Of a stretch of 64,000 bases of DNA, positions 17,664 through 27,116 are shown piece by piece. The DNA lies in the NCBI RefSeq assembly GCF_017877355.1, contig NZ_JAGIPR010000013.1, positions 62,001 to 126,000 of the forward strand, in the 5' to 3' direction. The notes under the pieces are model-generated. The model did no database searches. It was not told the origin of the DNA and was given only the letters and a program-made list of their open reading frames with translations. The position numbers and the translations under genes are program-made. Positions within the stretch are counted from its first letter, which is position 1, and the number at the start of each line of letters is the position of its first letter. Origin of the DNA: Chryseobacterium jejuense (GTDB taxonomy: Bacteria; Bacteroidota; Bacteroidia; Flavobacteriales; Weeksellaceae).

Positions 17664-19043
17664 TTACAGTCCGAATACTTTTGCAAACAGATCCGGGAAG
17701 ATACCCAGAACGATAATTGCTACAATTACAAATACTGCAACAATATTGTAAGTAAGTGTTACCTTTTCTGATGATTTGAATGTTGATTCTTTAAAGAAGA
17801 ACATAGCTATAATCAGTCTTAAATAGTAAGCGATGGATAGGGCAGAACCTAAAACTGCTACCAATACTAAGAAAGCTGCTCCGTTCATCGCCTGAGAGAA
17901 TAAAGCAAATTTCCCCATGAAACCAGCCGTTAGCGGAACTCCTGCCATTGAAAGCATAGAGATGGTTGCTGCTGTTGCCAATAAAGGTTCTGTTTTTGCC
18001 AATCCTTTGAACGCTCCGAAAGAAGTTTCTCTTTTTAATTTCTCTACCCAGATCAGACACATGAAAACTCCTACTGTAGATAGAGCATAAGCGAATAAAT
18101 AGAACGCTAAGTTATAAGTAGAAAGGCTTGTCATTCCGAAGAATACCAATCCTATGTATCCTGCGTGAGATACTGAAGAGTAAGCCAACATTCTTTTTGC
18201 ATTTGTCTGAGCAAGACCCATAACGTTTGCCAACAATAAAGTGATGATTAAGAATACTCCAAGTACATTAATCCATTCGTGGGTAACTCCGGCAAATCCG
18301 ATTGTCATTAATCTGAACAATGCGAAGAAACCTGAAATTTTTACCACACTCGCCATGAAAGCTGTAATTAATGAAGGCGATCCTGCATATACATCAGGGC
18401 TCCACATGTGGAAAGGTGCTAAAGCTACTTTAAATGCCAATGCACAAAGGATAAGCAATACTCCTAATATGAACATTACGTTCCCAGTGTTTGCTACTCC
18501 AAAGTCGTGGATCTTATATAAATCAAAGCTTCCAGCACTTCCATAGATGAACGCAATTCCGAAAAGTAAGAAACCTGTTGCGAATGCACCCATTAAGAAA
18601 TATTTGATTGAAGCTTCGTTTGATCTCAGATCAGTTTTGTTAGCACCAGCCATTACATATAACGGGATAGAAAGAATTTCAATACCTAAGAACATCGTTA
18701 CAAGGTTCTGGTATCCGAAAAGTACAATTCCTCCGCATAATGCAAATAACATCAGTGCATATAATTCTGATTGGTGGCTTCTGTGATTGCTGAATGCAAA
18801 ACCTCCCAAGAAGAATAACAATAAGGTTGTTACAATGGATAATTTAGTGAATAATGCAGTATTAGCACTGTATTCATACATATGCTTGTATTGATCGAAG
18901 AACGAACATTCAGGCATAAAGCTTACGTACAATGCGATGATTAAACCCAAAATCCCAATGTATCTTGCGAATTTTCCTTGTTCGAAAACTCCTGAAAATA
19001 ACGCAATAACTGCCGTTAGGAAAACAATAATTAAAACACTCAT
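17664..19043 (-). CDS. nuoN: NADH-quinone oxidoreductase subunit N
   Basis: A 459-residue antiporter-like membrane subunit of complex I, with about 14 hydrophobic helices and the family features: LGIEILSIPLYVMAG, AFKVALAPFHMWSPDVYAGSP (lysine helix) and LLANVMGLAQTNAKRMLAYSSVSHAGY. It is one of the three proton-pumping subunits in the cytoplasmic membrane. It is the last gene of the operon and is followed by a terminator. A gap of about 150 bases separates it from nuoM and contains short direct repeats. Confidence 0.97.
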   Translation of the reverse strand: MSVLIIVFLTAVIALFSGVFEQGKFARYIGILGLIIALYVSFMPECSFFDQYKHMYEYSANTALFTKLSIVTTLLLFFLGGFAFSNHRSHQSELYALMLFALCGGIVLFGYQNLVTMFLGIEILSIPLYVMAGANKTDLRSNEASIKYFLMGAFATGFLLFGIAFIYGSAGSFDLYKIHDFGVANTGNVMFILGVLLILCALAFKVALAPFHMWSPDVYAGSPSLITAFMASVVKISGFFALFRLMTIGFAGVTHEWINVLGVFLIITLLLANVMGLAQTNAKRMLAYSSVSHAGYIGLVFFGMTSLSTYNLAFYLFAYALSTVGVFMCLIWVEKLKRETSFGAFKGLAKTEPLLATAATISMLSMAGVPLTAGFMGKFALFSQAMNGAAFLVLVAVLGSALSIAYYLRLIIAMFFFKESTFKSSEKVTLTYNIVAVFVIVAIIVLGIFPDLFAKVFGL

Positions 19044-19195
19044 AATATAGATTTGAGATGTGAGATTTGAAGTTTAAAGTTTCTGATTCAGAATTAAAAG
19101 TTTCCGGTTCAAATGTTCCGGGCTCTTATCTCTTCGTCTTTTATCTTTATTCTTTCTAATCTCTTATTTTTTTAATTTTTAAATCTTTTAATTTT

Positions 19196-20689
19196 TTAGT
19201 TAGCCATCGCTGTGTAGATAAACTTCACTGAACTACTCACCATATCGATTACCGGTTGTGGGAAAATACCAAGTAAGATCACAAAAACCGCTAAACTGGC
19301 CAATACAGAGAATTCTACACCAGATAAATCTTTTGCAGTGCTTAAAACTTCTGCATTTCCTTCTCCGAACATTGCTTTTCCGTAGAATCTCAATAAATAC
19401 ACCGCACAAAGAATTACCGTAAGACCGGCAATTACTGCTGCTGTTCCGTTGAAATCATATACTGATTTTAACAGAATAAATTCTCCGATGAATCCATTGG
19501 TCAATGGAACTCCCATAGAACCTAATATAATAATCAGGAACAACACTGCAAACTTAGGCGCTACTTTAGCTAAACCACCCATTTGTCTGATGTCTCTTGA
19601 TTTAAATCTCTTGTATAAAATATCACAACAGTAGAATAATCCCACCACGTTGATACCGTGAGCGAAAGTTTGTACCAATGCTCCTTCAGCACCTTCTACA
19701 TTGAAAGTTCCTCTTAAAGTAACTACCGCAGAAGCAAAGATTCCCGCTACCATCAATCCTACGTGAGAGAAAGATGAATAAGCAATGATTCTCTTCATAT
19801 CTGTCTGGATGATTGCAATCAATGCACCGTGAACAATTCCTACGATAGCAAGGATGATAACAATCTGTCCTGAAATTCCTGCAATAGGGAGTGGAGTGAT
19901 TGGTAGTAAATAACGCATTACACCATAAACCGCCATTTTAAGCATAATACCGGATAACAACATCGATCCCTGAGTAGGAGAGTAGGTATACGTATCAGGC
20001 TGCCATGTATGGAAAGGGAATACTGGTAATTTCACTGCAAAAGCAAAGAAAATGAACCAGAATACCACAGTCTGTTGTGTTTCATTCAGTTGTGCATTGT
20101 ATAGATCTGTTAAAGCGAATGATGCAGAGTGGTTGTACACATAGATCAATCCGGCTAACATAAATAAAGATCCAACGAATGTATATACGAAGAACTTCGT
20201 AGTGAATTCAAACCTTTTATTCTCTTGTCCCCAAAGTCCGGCAATAAACCAAATTGGAATCAAAGTGACTTCCCAGAAAATGTAGAACAATAATCCGTCT
20301 AAAGAAGTAAATACTCCTACAAGACCGAATTGCATCAACAGAATCAATCCGTAGAATGTATTTCTGTAGTTTACACTTTCGTTGAAAGAAGATAAAATGA
20401 TGATTGGCGCTAAAATGTTAGTCAGCAATAAAAGAAGCATGCTCATCCCATCGATACCGAAGTGAAGAGAGCTCTTCATAAATTGTGACCACGGATAATT
20501 GATTTCATGCTGCAATACGCTGTCTACTGTCGGAGTAAAATCAAAATCCGATAGTATATAGAACGTAAGAAGCATTTGGACCAATGCAATCCCTAGTGCC
20601 AAATATTTGCTGGAATTACTCTTCCACGCAAAAACTAATCCCGAACCTACTAGAGGTAATAGTAATAATGTTAATAATAAACAAGACAT
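19196..20689 (-). CDS. nuoM: NADH-quinone oxidoreductase subunit M
   Basis: A 497-residue complex I proton-pumping subunit with some 14 membrane helices. Diagnostic stretches are FYIFWEVTLIPIWFIAGLWG, KLPVFPFHTWQPDTYTYSPT and DMKRIIAYSSFSHVG, holding the buried glutamate and lysines of the channel. It starts two bases behind the nuoL stop, so translation is probably coupled. Length is normal for the family. Confidence 0.97.
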   Translation of the reverse strand: MSCLLLTLLLLPLVGSGLVFAWKSNSSKYLALGIALVQMLLTFYILSDFDFTPTVDSVLQHEINYPWSQFMKSSLHFGIDGMSMLLLLLTNILAPIIILSSFNESVNYRNTFYGLILLMQFGLVGVFTSLDGLLFYIFWEVTLIPIWFIAGLWGQENKRFEFTTKFFVYTFVGSLFMLAGLIYVYNHSASFALTDLYNAQLNETQQTVVFWFIFFAFAVKLPVFPFHTWQPDTYTYSPTQGSMLLSGIMLKMAVYGVMRYLLPITPLPIAGISGQIVIILAIVGIVHGALIAIIQTDMKRIIAYSSFSHVGLMVAGIFASAVVTLRGTFNVEGAEGALVQTFAHGINVVGLFYCCDILYKRFKSRDIRQMGGLAKVAPKFAVLFLIIILGSMGVPLTNGFIGEFILLKSVYDFNGTAAVIAGLTVILCAVYLLRFYGKAMFGEGNAEVLSTAKDLSGVEFSVLASLAVFVILLGIFPQPVIDMVSSSVKFIYTAMAN

Positions 20690-20691
20690 TA

Positions 20692-22605
20692 TTATTGTAA
20701 TAAAAAGTTAACAATTAATATAATTCCCACAGCTAAAGACATGATAAGAATATACGTCTCTACATTTCCGTTTTGAACACGCTTCATAGCTTTTCCGCTG
20801 TCTTCAGCACCATCACCTACAAAGTTTACAAAACGGTCTAAGATACCCTTATCAAACATCTTTCCTCCGCGTCCTAATCCTTCAACAGTTTTTACAATCA
20901 ATGCGTTGTAAAGTTCGTCAACGTATAATTTCTTAGCAGAAAGCTTTTCCCATCCGGTATAGTTTTCTTCTGCCACAGCCATTTTTTTCTTTTTCACGTA
21001 GGTATTTCTAACGATAAACCATACAGAGAAGAACATAAGAACTGTAGCTGCTAATAAGATCATTTCAGTGTTGAAATCTACTCCTGAAAGAGTAGCTTCC
21101 ATCTGGCTATAGCTTTGTTCTGTAAGAACAGGCTTTAACCATTCCATCAGTTTAGCATAGTGTCCGTGACCGATGAAGTGTGGCAAGTTGATGAAACCTC
21201 CAACTACAGAAAGGATAGCCAATACGATCAATGGTAATGTCATATTAAATGGGCTTTCATGTAAATGGTGTTTTTGCTCTTCAGTCCCTCTGAACTCTCC
21301 GTGGAAAGTCAGATAGTATAGTCTGAACATATACGTTGCAGTCATTGCCGCTAAAACAAATAAGATTACCCAATACATTGGATTTTTAGCGAAAGCTGCT
21401 ACTAAAATTTCGTCTTTAGAGATCATCCCTGATAATAAAGGGAAGCCTGAGATCGCTAATGTTCCGATAAGGAATGTAGCGTGCGTAAGAGGAATGTATT
21501 TTTTAAGACCTCCCATGAAACGCATATCCTGTTCGTTGCTCATAGCGTGGATTACAGAACCTGCTCCTAAGAATAGTAAAGCTTTAAAGAATGCATGCGT
21601 CATTACGTGGAACATAGCTGTTGTATAAGCTCCAAGTCCTAAAGCAATGAACATAAATCCAAGTTGTGAAACGGTAGAGTATGCCAATACTTTTTTGATG
21701 TCGTTCTGACGTAGTGCATAGAATCCCGCTAAAGCCGCAGTTAAGAATCCGATTAATAGAATTCCTCCTTGTACCGTTGGTGCTAAAGTAAATAAGAAGT
21801 TTGATCTTACTACTAAATAGATCCCTGCTGTTACCATCGTTGCCGCGTGAATTAACGCAGAAACAGGAGTTGGTCCGGCCATTGCGTCCGGTAACCAAGT
21901 ATATAATGGAACCTGAGCAGATTTACCGGTAGCACCGATGAATAAACTCGCTGTGATAAAGATAATCACTGTTCCGTCTAATTCAAATTTTGAAGCATTT
22001 TCTGCTACTGAAAGGTAATCTACAGCATTGGTTTGAGCAGCAATCATAAAGATACCGATCAATAATGCTAAGTCACCAATTCTGTTCATGATGAAAGCTT
22101 TTCTTGCTGCTTTACCGTATTCTTCGTTCGTATACCAGAATCCAATCAATAAGTAAGAACAAAGACCTACACCTTCCCATCCGATGAATAAGATAAGGTA
22201 GTTGCTTCCCATCACTAAAAGTAACATTGAGAAGATGAAAAGATTCAGGTAAGTAAAGAACTTATAGAATCCTTTATCGTGACTCATATATCCGATAGAG
22301 TATAAGTGGATCAGTGAACCGATACCCGTAATGATCATTACCATCATTAAAGACAGCTGATCGATCTGGAATCCAAAATTGATTTGAACCCCATTTACTC
22401 TAAACCATTCAAAAGCTTTTACGATTACAGGCTGGCTTTCAGAATTGAAATTCATGAAAAGACTTACAGCAATACAGAAAGATCCGAATACTGCTGCCGT
22501 TGCCAAAGAACCTACCAATATTTTTGGAAGATTTTTTCCGAATAAACCGTTAATAAGAAACCCTAAAAGTGGTAAAAGTACTATTGCATATACTAAATTC
22601 TCCAT
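20692..22605 (-). CDS. nuoL: NADH-quinone oxidoreductase subunit L
   Basis: A 637-residue proton-pumping subunit. It has the conserved LFIGWEGVGLCSYLLIGFWY, KSAQVPLYTWLPDAMAGPTP (with HAATMVTAG after it) and NDIKKVLAYSTVSQLG. The C-terminal part has the long amphipathic region (DELYNALIVKTVEGLGRGG) and final anchor helix that lies along the membrane arm. It starts two bases after the nuoK stop. Length and motifs are as expected for a functional subunit. Confidence 0.97.
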   Translation of the reverse strand: MENLVYAIVLLPLLGFLINGLFGKNLPKILVGSLATAAVFGSFCIAVSLFMNFNSESQPVIVKAFEWFRVNGVQINFGFQIDQLSLMMVMIITGIGSLIHLYSIGYMSHDKGFYKFFTYLNLFIFSMLLLVMGSNYLILFIGWEGVGLCSYLLIGFWYTNEEYGKAARKAFIMNRIGDLALLIGIFMIAAQTNAVDYLSVAENASKFELDGTVIIFITASLFIGATGKSAQVPLYTWLPDAMAGPTPVSALIHAATMVTAGIYLVVRSNFLFTLAPTVQGGILLIGFLTAALAGFYALRQNDIKKVLAYSTVSQLGFMFIALGLGAYTTAMFHVMTHAFFKALLFLGAGSVIHAMSNEQDMRFMGGLKKYIPLTHATFLIGTLAISGFPLLSGMISKDEILVAAFAKNPMYWVILFVLAAMTATYMFRLYYLTFHGEFRGTEEQKHHLHESPFNMTLPLIVLAILSVVGGFINLPHFIGHGHYAKLMEWLKPVLTEQSYSQMEATLSGVDFNTEMILLAATVLMFFSVWFIVRNTYVKKKKMAVAEENYTGWEKLSAKKLYVDELYNALIVKTVEGLGRGGKMFDKGILDRFVNFVGDGAEDSGKAMKRVQNGNVETYILIMSLAVGIILIVNFLLQ

Positions 22606-22607
22606 TC

Positions 22608-22937
22608 TTATCCTCTTAATTTATTAAATATACTCACATCTACAGAACGGGTATTTCTATACAGCATAGCAATAATTGCCAGACCTACCGCTACTTCAGC
22701 AGCAGCAACCACCATAATGAAGAACACTAAAAGCTGTCCGTCTCCGTTGCCTTTGTATGCTGAAAAAGCAGCCAATAAAAGGTTTACAGAATTAAGCATA
22801 AGCTCTACACAGCCCAGAATCACAATAGCATTTTTTCTAAGCAATACTCCCATCACTCCTAAGCAGAACAATACTGAACAAAGGATAATGAAGTAGTTCA
22901 AAGGGATGCTTTGTATAAATGTATTTACTTCTCCCAT
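22608..22937 (-). CDS. nuoK: NADH-quinone oxidoreductase subunit K
   Basis: A 109-residue membrane protein with three helices and the conserved acidic residues of NuoK: GCVELMLNSVNLLLAAFSAY, then VVAAAEVAVGLAIIAMLYRN. It forms part of the proton path next to NuoJ and NuoN. It lies four bases after the nuoJ stop. Length is normal (about 100-110). Confidence 0.97.
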   Translation of the reverse strand: MGEVNTFIQSIPLNYFIILCSVLFCLGVMGVLLRKNAIVILGCVELMLNSVNLLLAAFSAYKGNGDGQLLVFFIMVVAAAEVAVGLAIIAMLYRNTRSVDVSIFNKLRG

Positions 22938-22941
22938 AATT

Positions 22942-23439
22942 TTATAAATCTTTTTTACCGATTAATACCGCGCCTACAATACCTGCTAAAATCAGGATGG
23001 AAGCAAGCTCAAACGGTAAAACATATTCATTAAACAAAAGTCTACCCAGGTTTTTAGTAAGACCAACACCTCTGTCTACATTCTCAACAACAATTTGGTT
23101 TTGCTGAACTCCTCTGAATACTCCTAAAACTCCTACTAAAAGAAGACCTGCAGTAAAAACTCCAATAAATTTTAAAGTATTACCCTTCTTACTTTCGTCT
23201 GCTTTATTAAGGTTAAGCATCATAAGGATGTAAAGGAAAAGTACCATGATGGCACCTGCGTACACTATAATCTGGATGATTGCAAGGAACTGAGCATTCA
23301 GAAGAATGTACATTCCGGCAATTGAAAACATCGTAACAATTAATGACAAAATAGCATATAAAGGATTTCTAGCAAATACAAAGTAAACTGCACTTGCCAC
23401 TGCTAAAAACGCCACCAAGAAAAATAAAAACTGATCCAT
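22942..23439 (-). CDS. nuoJ: NADH-quinone oxidoreductase subunit J
   Basis: A 165-residue membrane subunit with five helices. The signature YILLNAQFLAIIQIIVYAGA, followed by IMVLFLYILMMLNL, is typical of NuoJ. It helps form the quinone-linked proton path. Its start codon overlaps the nuoI stop by one base (TAATG arrangement), so the two are translated together. Confidence 0.96.
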   Translation of the reverse strand: MDQFLFFLVAFLAVASAVYFVFARNPLYAILSLIVTMFSIAGMYILLNAQFLAIIQIIVYAGAIMVLFLYILMMLNLNKADESKKGNTLKFIGVFTAGLLLVGVLGVFRGVQQNQIVVENVDRGVGLTKNLGRLLFNEYVLPFELASILILAGIVGAVLIGKKDL

Positions 23440-23996
23440 TATTTTACCGCATTTTTTTGTTTCTCGGATTGTCTTGTCGTGATGTCAATCCTTTCATTTA
23501 TTTTTTCAACTAATTTATCTTTTCCATAAATGAAAGAACCTCTGTTGGTTTCCACATCTACCAATCTGTCTGTAAGATAGATGGCAGATTTAGGACAAGC
23601 CTCTTCACACATACCGCAGAAAATACATCTTAGCATATTGATTTCATATACTGAAGCATATTTTTCTTCTCTGTAAAGTCCTTTTTCCTCTTTAGTTCTT
23701 TCAGCAGCAGTCATCGTAATGGCTTCTGCAGGACAAGCTACCGCACAAAGTCCGCAAGCAGTACATCTTTCTCTGCCTTCCTCGTCTCTTTTCAAAACGT
23801 GCTGACCTCTCCAGATGGTAGTTCTTGGCTTCTGTACTTCCGGATACGAATATACTGCGGGAGCACCTTTTATCACGGTTCTTACAGCATGCTTAAATGT
23901 AATCCCCATCCCTGTAAAGATTGCAGGAAGGTAGATTTTTTCAGCAAGGGTCATTTCTTTATTGGAAACAACTTTTGATCTGTTTGTAAGTTTCAT
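23439..23996 (-). CDS. nuoI: NADH-quinone oxidoreductase subunit I (two 4Fe-4S clusters)
   Basis: A 185-residue ferredoxin-like subunit of the peripheral arm. It has two four-cysteine motifs, CTACGLCAVACP and CIFCGMCEEACP, which bind clusters N6a and N6b on the electron path to quinone. The N-terminal helices (LPAIFTGMGITFKHAVRTV) lie along the membrane. The start at 23996 leaves 57 bases after nuoH. All cluster ligands are present. Confidence 0.97.
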   Translation of the reverse strand: MKLTNRSKVVSNKEMTLAEKIYLPAIFTGMGITFKHAVRTVIKGAPAVYSYPEVQKPRTTIWRGQHVLKRDEEGRERCTACGLCAVACPAEAITMTAAERTKEEKGLYREEKYASVYEINMLRCIFCGMCEEACPKSAIYLTDRLVDVETNRGSFIYGKDKLVEKINERIDITTRQSEKQKNAVK

Positions 23997-24053
23997 TTAT
24001 TTAATTTTTTTAGGCTGAACCTGTATCCAGCATTAAAAATATATTCTTATCTC

Positions 24054-25118
24054 TTAGTTTGCAAATGCTAAAATTACAGCTCCTGTAATTAATAGGTTTA
24101 CCAATGCCATCGGGATTAATGTTTTCCATCCTAAGTGCATTAACTGGTCGTATCTGAATCTTGGAAGCGTCCATCTGATCCACATGAAGATCAGAATTCC
24201 GATTACAGTTTTCGTTAAGAATGCTACGATACTTAAGATTCCTGCAACGTTTTCTCCCCAGTTCTGAGTTACCCATTCAATACCAGGATAGTTGTAACCT
24301 CCAAAGAAAAGAACAACCATGAAAGCATTGGAGATAAACATGTTCACGTATTCCCCGAACATATATAAACCTAACTTCATAGAAGAGTATTCTGTAGAGT
24401 ATCCTGTTACCAATTCAGATTCACACTCAGGTAAATCGAACGGGTGTCTGTTTGTTTCTGCTAAAGCAGCTACAAAAAATACAAGGAAAGCAATTGGTTG
24501 GTAGAAAATATTCCAGTTCATTCCGGAAACCCAAGGAATAATTCCCCATAGTTTTCCAGTAGTCTGGCTTTCCGTGATTACTTTTAAATCTAAGCTTCCA
24601 GACATCATAATGATAGAAAGAAGCGCTAATCCCATTGCCAATTCATAAGAAATCATCTGAGAAGAAGCACGGATAGCACCCAGTAATGAATATTTGTTGT
24701 TCGAAGCCCAACCTCCGATCATAATTCCGTAAACCCCAATGGAAGCCATTCCGATGATGAAAAGTACACCAACATCAATGTTAGCCACCTGAAGATCAAA
24801 AGAAGTACCTGCAATATTTAAACTTTTACCCCAAGGAATAACTGCTCCTGTGATTAATGAAATAAACATTACTAAAGCCGGTCCCAATACGAAAAGGAAT
24901 TTTTCAGCATTGGCTGGCGTAAAGTCTTCCTTAAAGAAGAATTTTCCACCGTCAGCAAGAGGTTGCAGTAATCCGAAAGGTCCAGCTCTGTTAGGACCAA
25001 TTCTATCCTGCATGATAGAGGCAACTTTTCTTTCTGCCCAGGTAGAGTAGGCTGCAATCGTTAACGATAGCAGGAAAAGTGCTAATACAAGTATAAGTTT
25101 AAATGTAAGTAAATCCAT
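24054..25118 (-). CDS. nuoH: NADH-quinone oxidoreductase subunit H
   Basis: A 354-residue membrane subunit that forms the quinone chamber with NuoB and NuoD. Conserved stretches are AERKVASIMQDRIGPNRAGP, LLQPLADGGKFFFKEDFTP and ALAETNRHPFDLPECESELV. About eight helices are visible. Length is normal. The upstream gap to nuoG (25119-25195) holds an AT-rich repeat. Confidence 0.97.
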   Translation of the reverse strand: MDLLTFKLILVLALFLLSLTIAAYSTWAERKVASIMQDRIGPNRAGPFGLLQPLADGGKFFFKEDFTPANAEKFLFVLGPALVMFISLITGAVIPWGKSLNIAGTSFDLQVANIDVGVLFIIGMASIGVYGIMIGGWASNNKYSLLGAIRASSQMISYELAMGLALLSIIMMSGSLDLKVITESQTTGKLWGIIPWVSGMNWNIFYQPIAFLVFFVAALAETNRHPFDLPECESELVTGYSTEYSSMKLGLYMFGEYVNMFISNAFMVVLFFGGYNYPGIEWVTQNWGENVAGILSIVAFLTKTVIGILIFMWIRWTLPRFRYDQLMHLGWKTLIPMALVNLLITGAVILAFAN

Positions 25119-25195
25119 TCTGAATTTTAGATTTTAGATTTTAAATTATAGATTAATGAATTCATTTAAAATTTATAATTTAAAATTTATAATTT
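25119..25195. repeat. AT-rich intergenic repeat between nuoG and nuoH
   Basis: A 25-base stretch at 25123-25147 is identical to 29095-29119 in the nuoD-nuoE gap. The second half (25164-25195) repeats AAATTTATAATT twice. A 12-base palindrome AATGAATTCATT sits in the middle (about 25155-25166), so the two halves form a loose inverted repeat. Confidence 0.75.
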
Positions 25196-26197
25196 TTATA
25201 AATTTTCGTCTTTTTCACTGATTTCCTTAGCCATAGGATTGTCTAAAACTCTTAGCTCATCTTTCGGCTTTTCGTAGTGATTCAATGAAATTACAGAGTG
25301 TCTGTCGATATGTCTAGGACCTTCGATGTTCCAGTCTGATAATCCTTTTCTTTCGAAACGGCATGTATCACAAATGAATTCTTCAACTTCACCCCACTGG
25401 TCTTTTCTTGCAGTAACTCTTACAATTTCGTCACCTTTCATCCAAACTACAGCTTTTCCGGAACATTTATCACATTTGCAAGTAGCATTCATTGGTTTTG
25501 TGAACCATACTCTGCTTGCAAAACGAGATGTTCTGTCTGTTAATGCTCCTACAGGACAAACGTCGATAATGTTTCCGATGAAGTCATTATCTAAAGCTTT
25601 ATTTAAATAGGTGGAAATTTCCGCATGATCTCCTCTGAAAAGAATACCGTGTTCTCTTTCACCCGTCAATTGGTTAGCTGCTAATACACATCTAGCACAA
25701 AGAATACAACGGTTCATGTTCAGCTTGATGTGTGGCCCAAGATCATCGGCTTCGTAAGTATTTCTTTCGAATTCTGTTCTTGTTTCAAGATTTCCATGCT
25801 CATATCCAAGATCCTGAAGGTGGCATTCACCAGCCTGGTCACAAACCGGGCAGTCTAGCGGGTGGTTTACTAATAAGAATTCAGTAACCGCTTTTCTTCC
25901 TTCCTGAGCTTTCTCAGAAGTAAGGTTTTTAACTTCCATCCCGTCCATTACATTCGTTCTGCAACTTGCTACCAATTTAGGCATAGGACGCGGATCTGCT
26001 TCAGATCCTTTAGAAACTTCTACAAGACAAGTTCTGCATCTTCCTCCACTGGTTTCTAATTTGCTGTAGTAACACATAGCGGGAGGTACAGATTTACCAC
26101 CAATTTGTCTTGCAGCTTCCAAAATAGAAGTACCAGGCAAAACTTCAGCAGTCTGTCCGTCTATCGTTATTTTGAATTTTTTAACTTCTTCGCTCAT
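25196..26197 (-). CDS. nuoG: NADH-quinone oxidoreductase subunit G, short form
   Basis: A 333-residue peripheral-arm subunit. It has a 2Fe-2S ferredoxin domain (CYYSKLETSGGRCRTC with a later VASC), the H-C3 cluster site HPLDCPVCDQAGEC, a 4Fe-4S pair (CILCARC and CPVGAL) and further cysteines CKCDKC and CDTC near 240-285. Typical NuoG of proteobacteria is two to three times longer because of a C-terminal molybdopterin-enzyme fold, which is absent here. The reading frame ends cleanly and I see no frameshift, so the short form looks natural. It follows the beta-barrel gene by 41 bases. Confidence 0.93.
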   Translation of the reverse strand: MSEEVKKFKITIDGQTAEVLPGTSILEAARQIGGKSVPPAMCYYSKLETSGGRCRTCLVEVSKGSEADPRPMPKLVASCRTNVMDGMEVKNLTSEKAQEGRKAVTEFLLVNHPLDCPVCDQAGECHLQDLGYEHGNLETRTEFERNTYEADDLGPHIKLNMNRCILCARCVLAANQLTGEREHGILFRGDHAEISTYLNKALDNDFIGNIIDVCPVGALTDRTSRFASRVWFTKPMNATCKCDKCSGKAVVWMKGDEIVRVTARKDQWGEVEEFICDTCRFERKGLSDWNIEGPRHIDRHSVISLNHYEKPKDELRVLDNPMAKEISEKDENL

Positions 26198-26238
26198 ATT
26201 GTATGCTTTAAGCTTTATGCATTAAGCAATAGGCTTTG

Positions 26239-27111
26239 TTATTTATATTTCTTTGTATTAAATGTATATCCAATTCCCCCCATAATCTGTCCGAAAACAA
26301 AATCCTGCTGGGCTTTGTCAGGTTTATTATTTAATGTGGTTTTAATATCCCACATATTGATATAACCTGCTTTTCCTTCTAGTCTTACCATTACATGGTT
26401 CCAAAGTACTAAGTTAAGACTGGCTCTTACATCAGTTCCCATACCTGCAACGTGGAAACGGTCACTTCTTTCATTTCCAAAAAGCTTTACATTACTTTTT
26501 GGGAACATAAATCCGATACCGGCTCCATAAGACCAAACTAAATCAACATTTTTCTTGTTGATAAGACTTTGATATTTTTCAAGACCTAAATTTTCATAAT
26601 TAAGTCCGTCCGTATGTTCAAAAGTAAGAAACTTCTCATCTGCAAGATTAACCTGCCCGTTTTGTACCATGGCTGCATATTCAGGATCTGAAATGTGTCC
26701 TTTAAAGTTAACGGTTTGATCCTGATCCATCACATACTTCATGTGGTCAATTCCCAAAACAAGCGCTAAATTATCTTTAATAAAATATCCTATTCTGAAG
26801 TTATACTGTGTTACCGTAAACCAGCTTGGATCAAAATAGACAATTCCAAATTTTGTAGGCCTGTCTTGAGCCGTTACATTATTCAGTTGGAAATCATATC
26901 CATTTCCTTTAAAATGAATATCAGAATTACTGAACGCTGCTCTGTTCCATCCATAAAAAAAGAACATCTGTCCTTTTTTGCTTAAAGGTTCCGGTTTCTT
27001 AGAAACAGGAGTTTTAAACAGGTTTGCATTATTTTCTACTAGTATAGAATCTTTTTTCTGTCCGAAAACAAAACTCGACATCATTAAGCCGACAACCAAT
27101 AACTTTTTCAT
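26239..27111 (-). CDS. Predicted outer-membrane beta-barrel protein inside the nuo operon
   Basis: The 290-residue product starts with a signal peptide (MKKLLVVGLMMSSFVFGQ) cut before KKDSIL. The mature part is a series of amphipathic strands with aromatic residues (WFTVTQYNFRIGYFIKDNLA, VDLVWSYGAGIGFMF, HVMVRLEGKAGYINMW) and ends FGQIMGGIGYTFN, as in small barrels. It lies five bases after nuoF and 41 before nuoG, so it is transcribed with complex I. It has no known complex I role and I cannot name it. Being in the outer membrane it cannot be a structural part of the enzyme. Confidence 0.8.
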   Translation of the reverse strand: MKKLLVVGLMMSSFVFGQKKDSILVENNANLFKTPVSKKPEPLSKKGQMFFFYGWNRAAFSNSDIHFKGNGYDFQLNNVTAQDRPTKFGIVYFDPSWFTVTQYNFRIGYFIKDNLALVLGIDHMKYVMDQDQTVNFKGHISDPEYAAMVQNGQVNLADEKFLTFEHTDGLNYENLGLEKYQSLINKKNVDLVWSYGAGIGFMFPKSNVKLFGNERSDRFHVAGMGTDVRASLNLVLWNHVMVRLEGKAGYINMWDIKTTLNNKPDKAQQDFVFGQIMGGIGYTFNTKKYK

Positions 27112-27116
27112 TTTAC

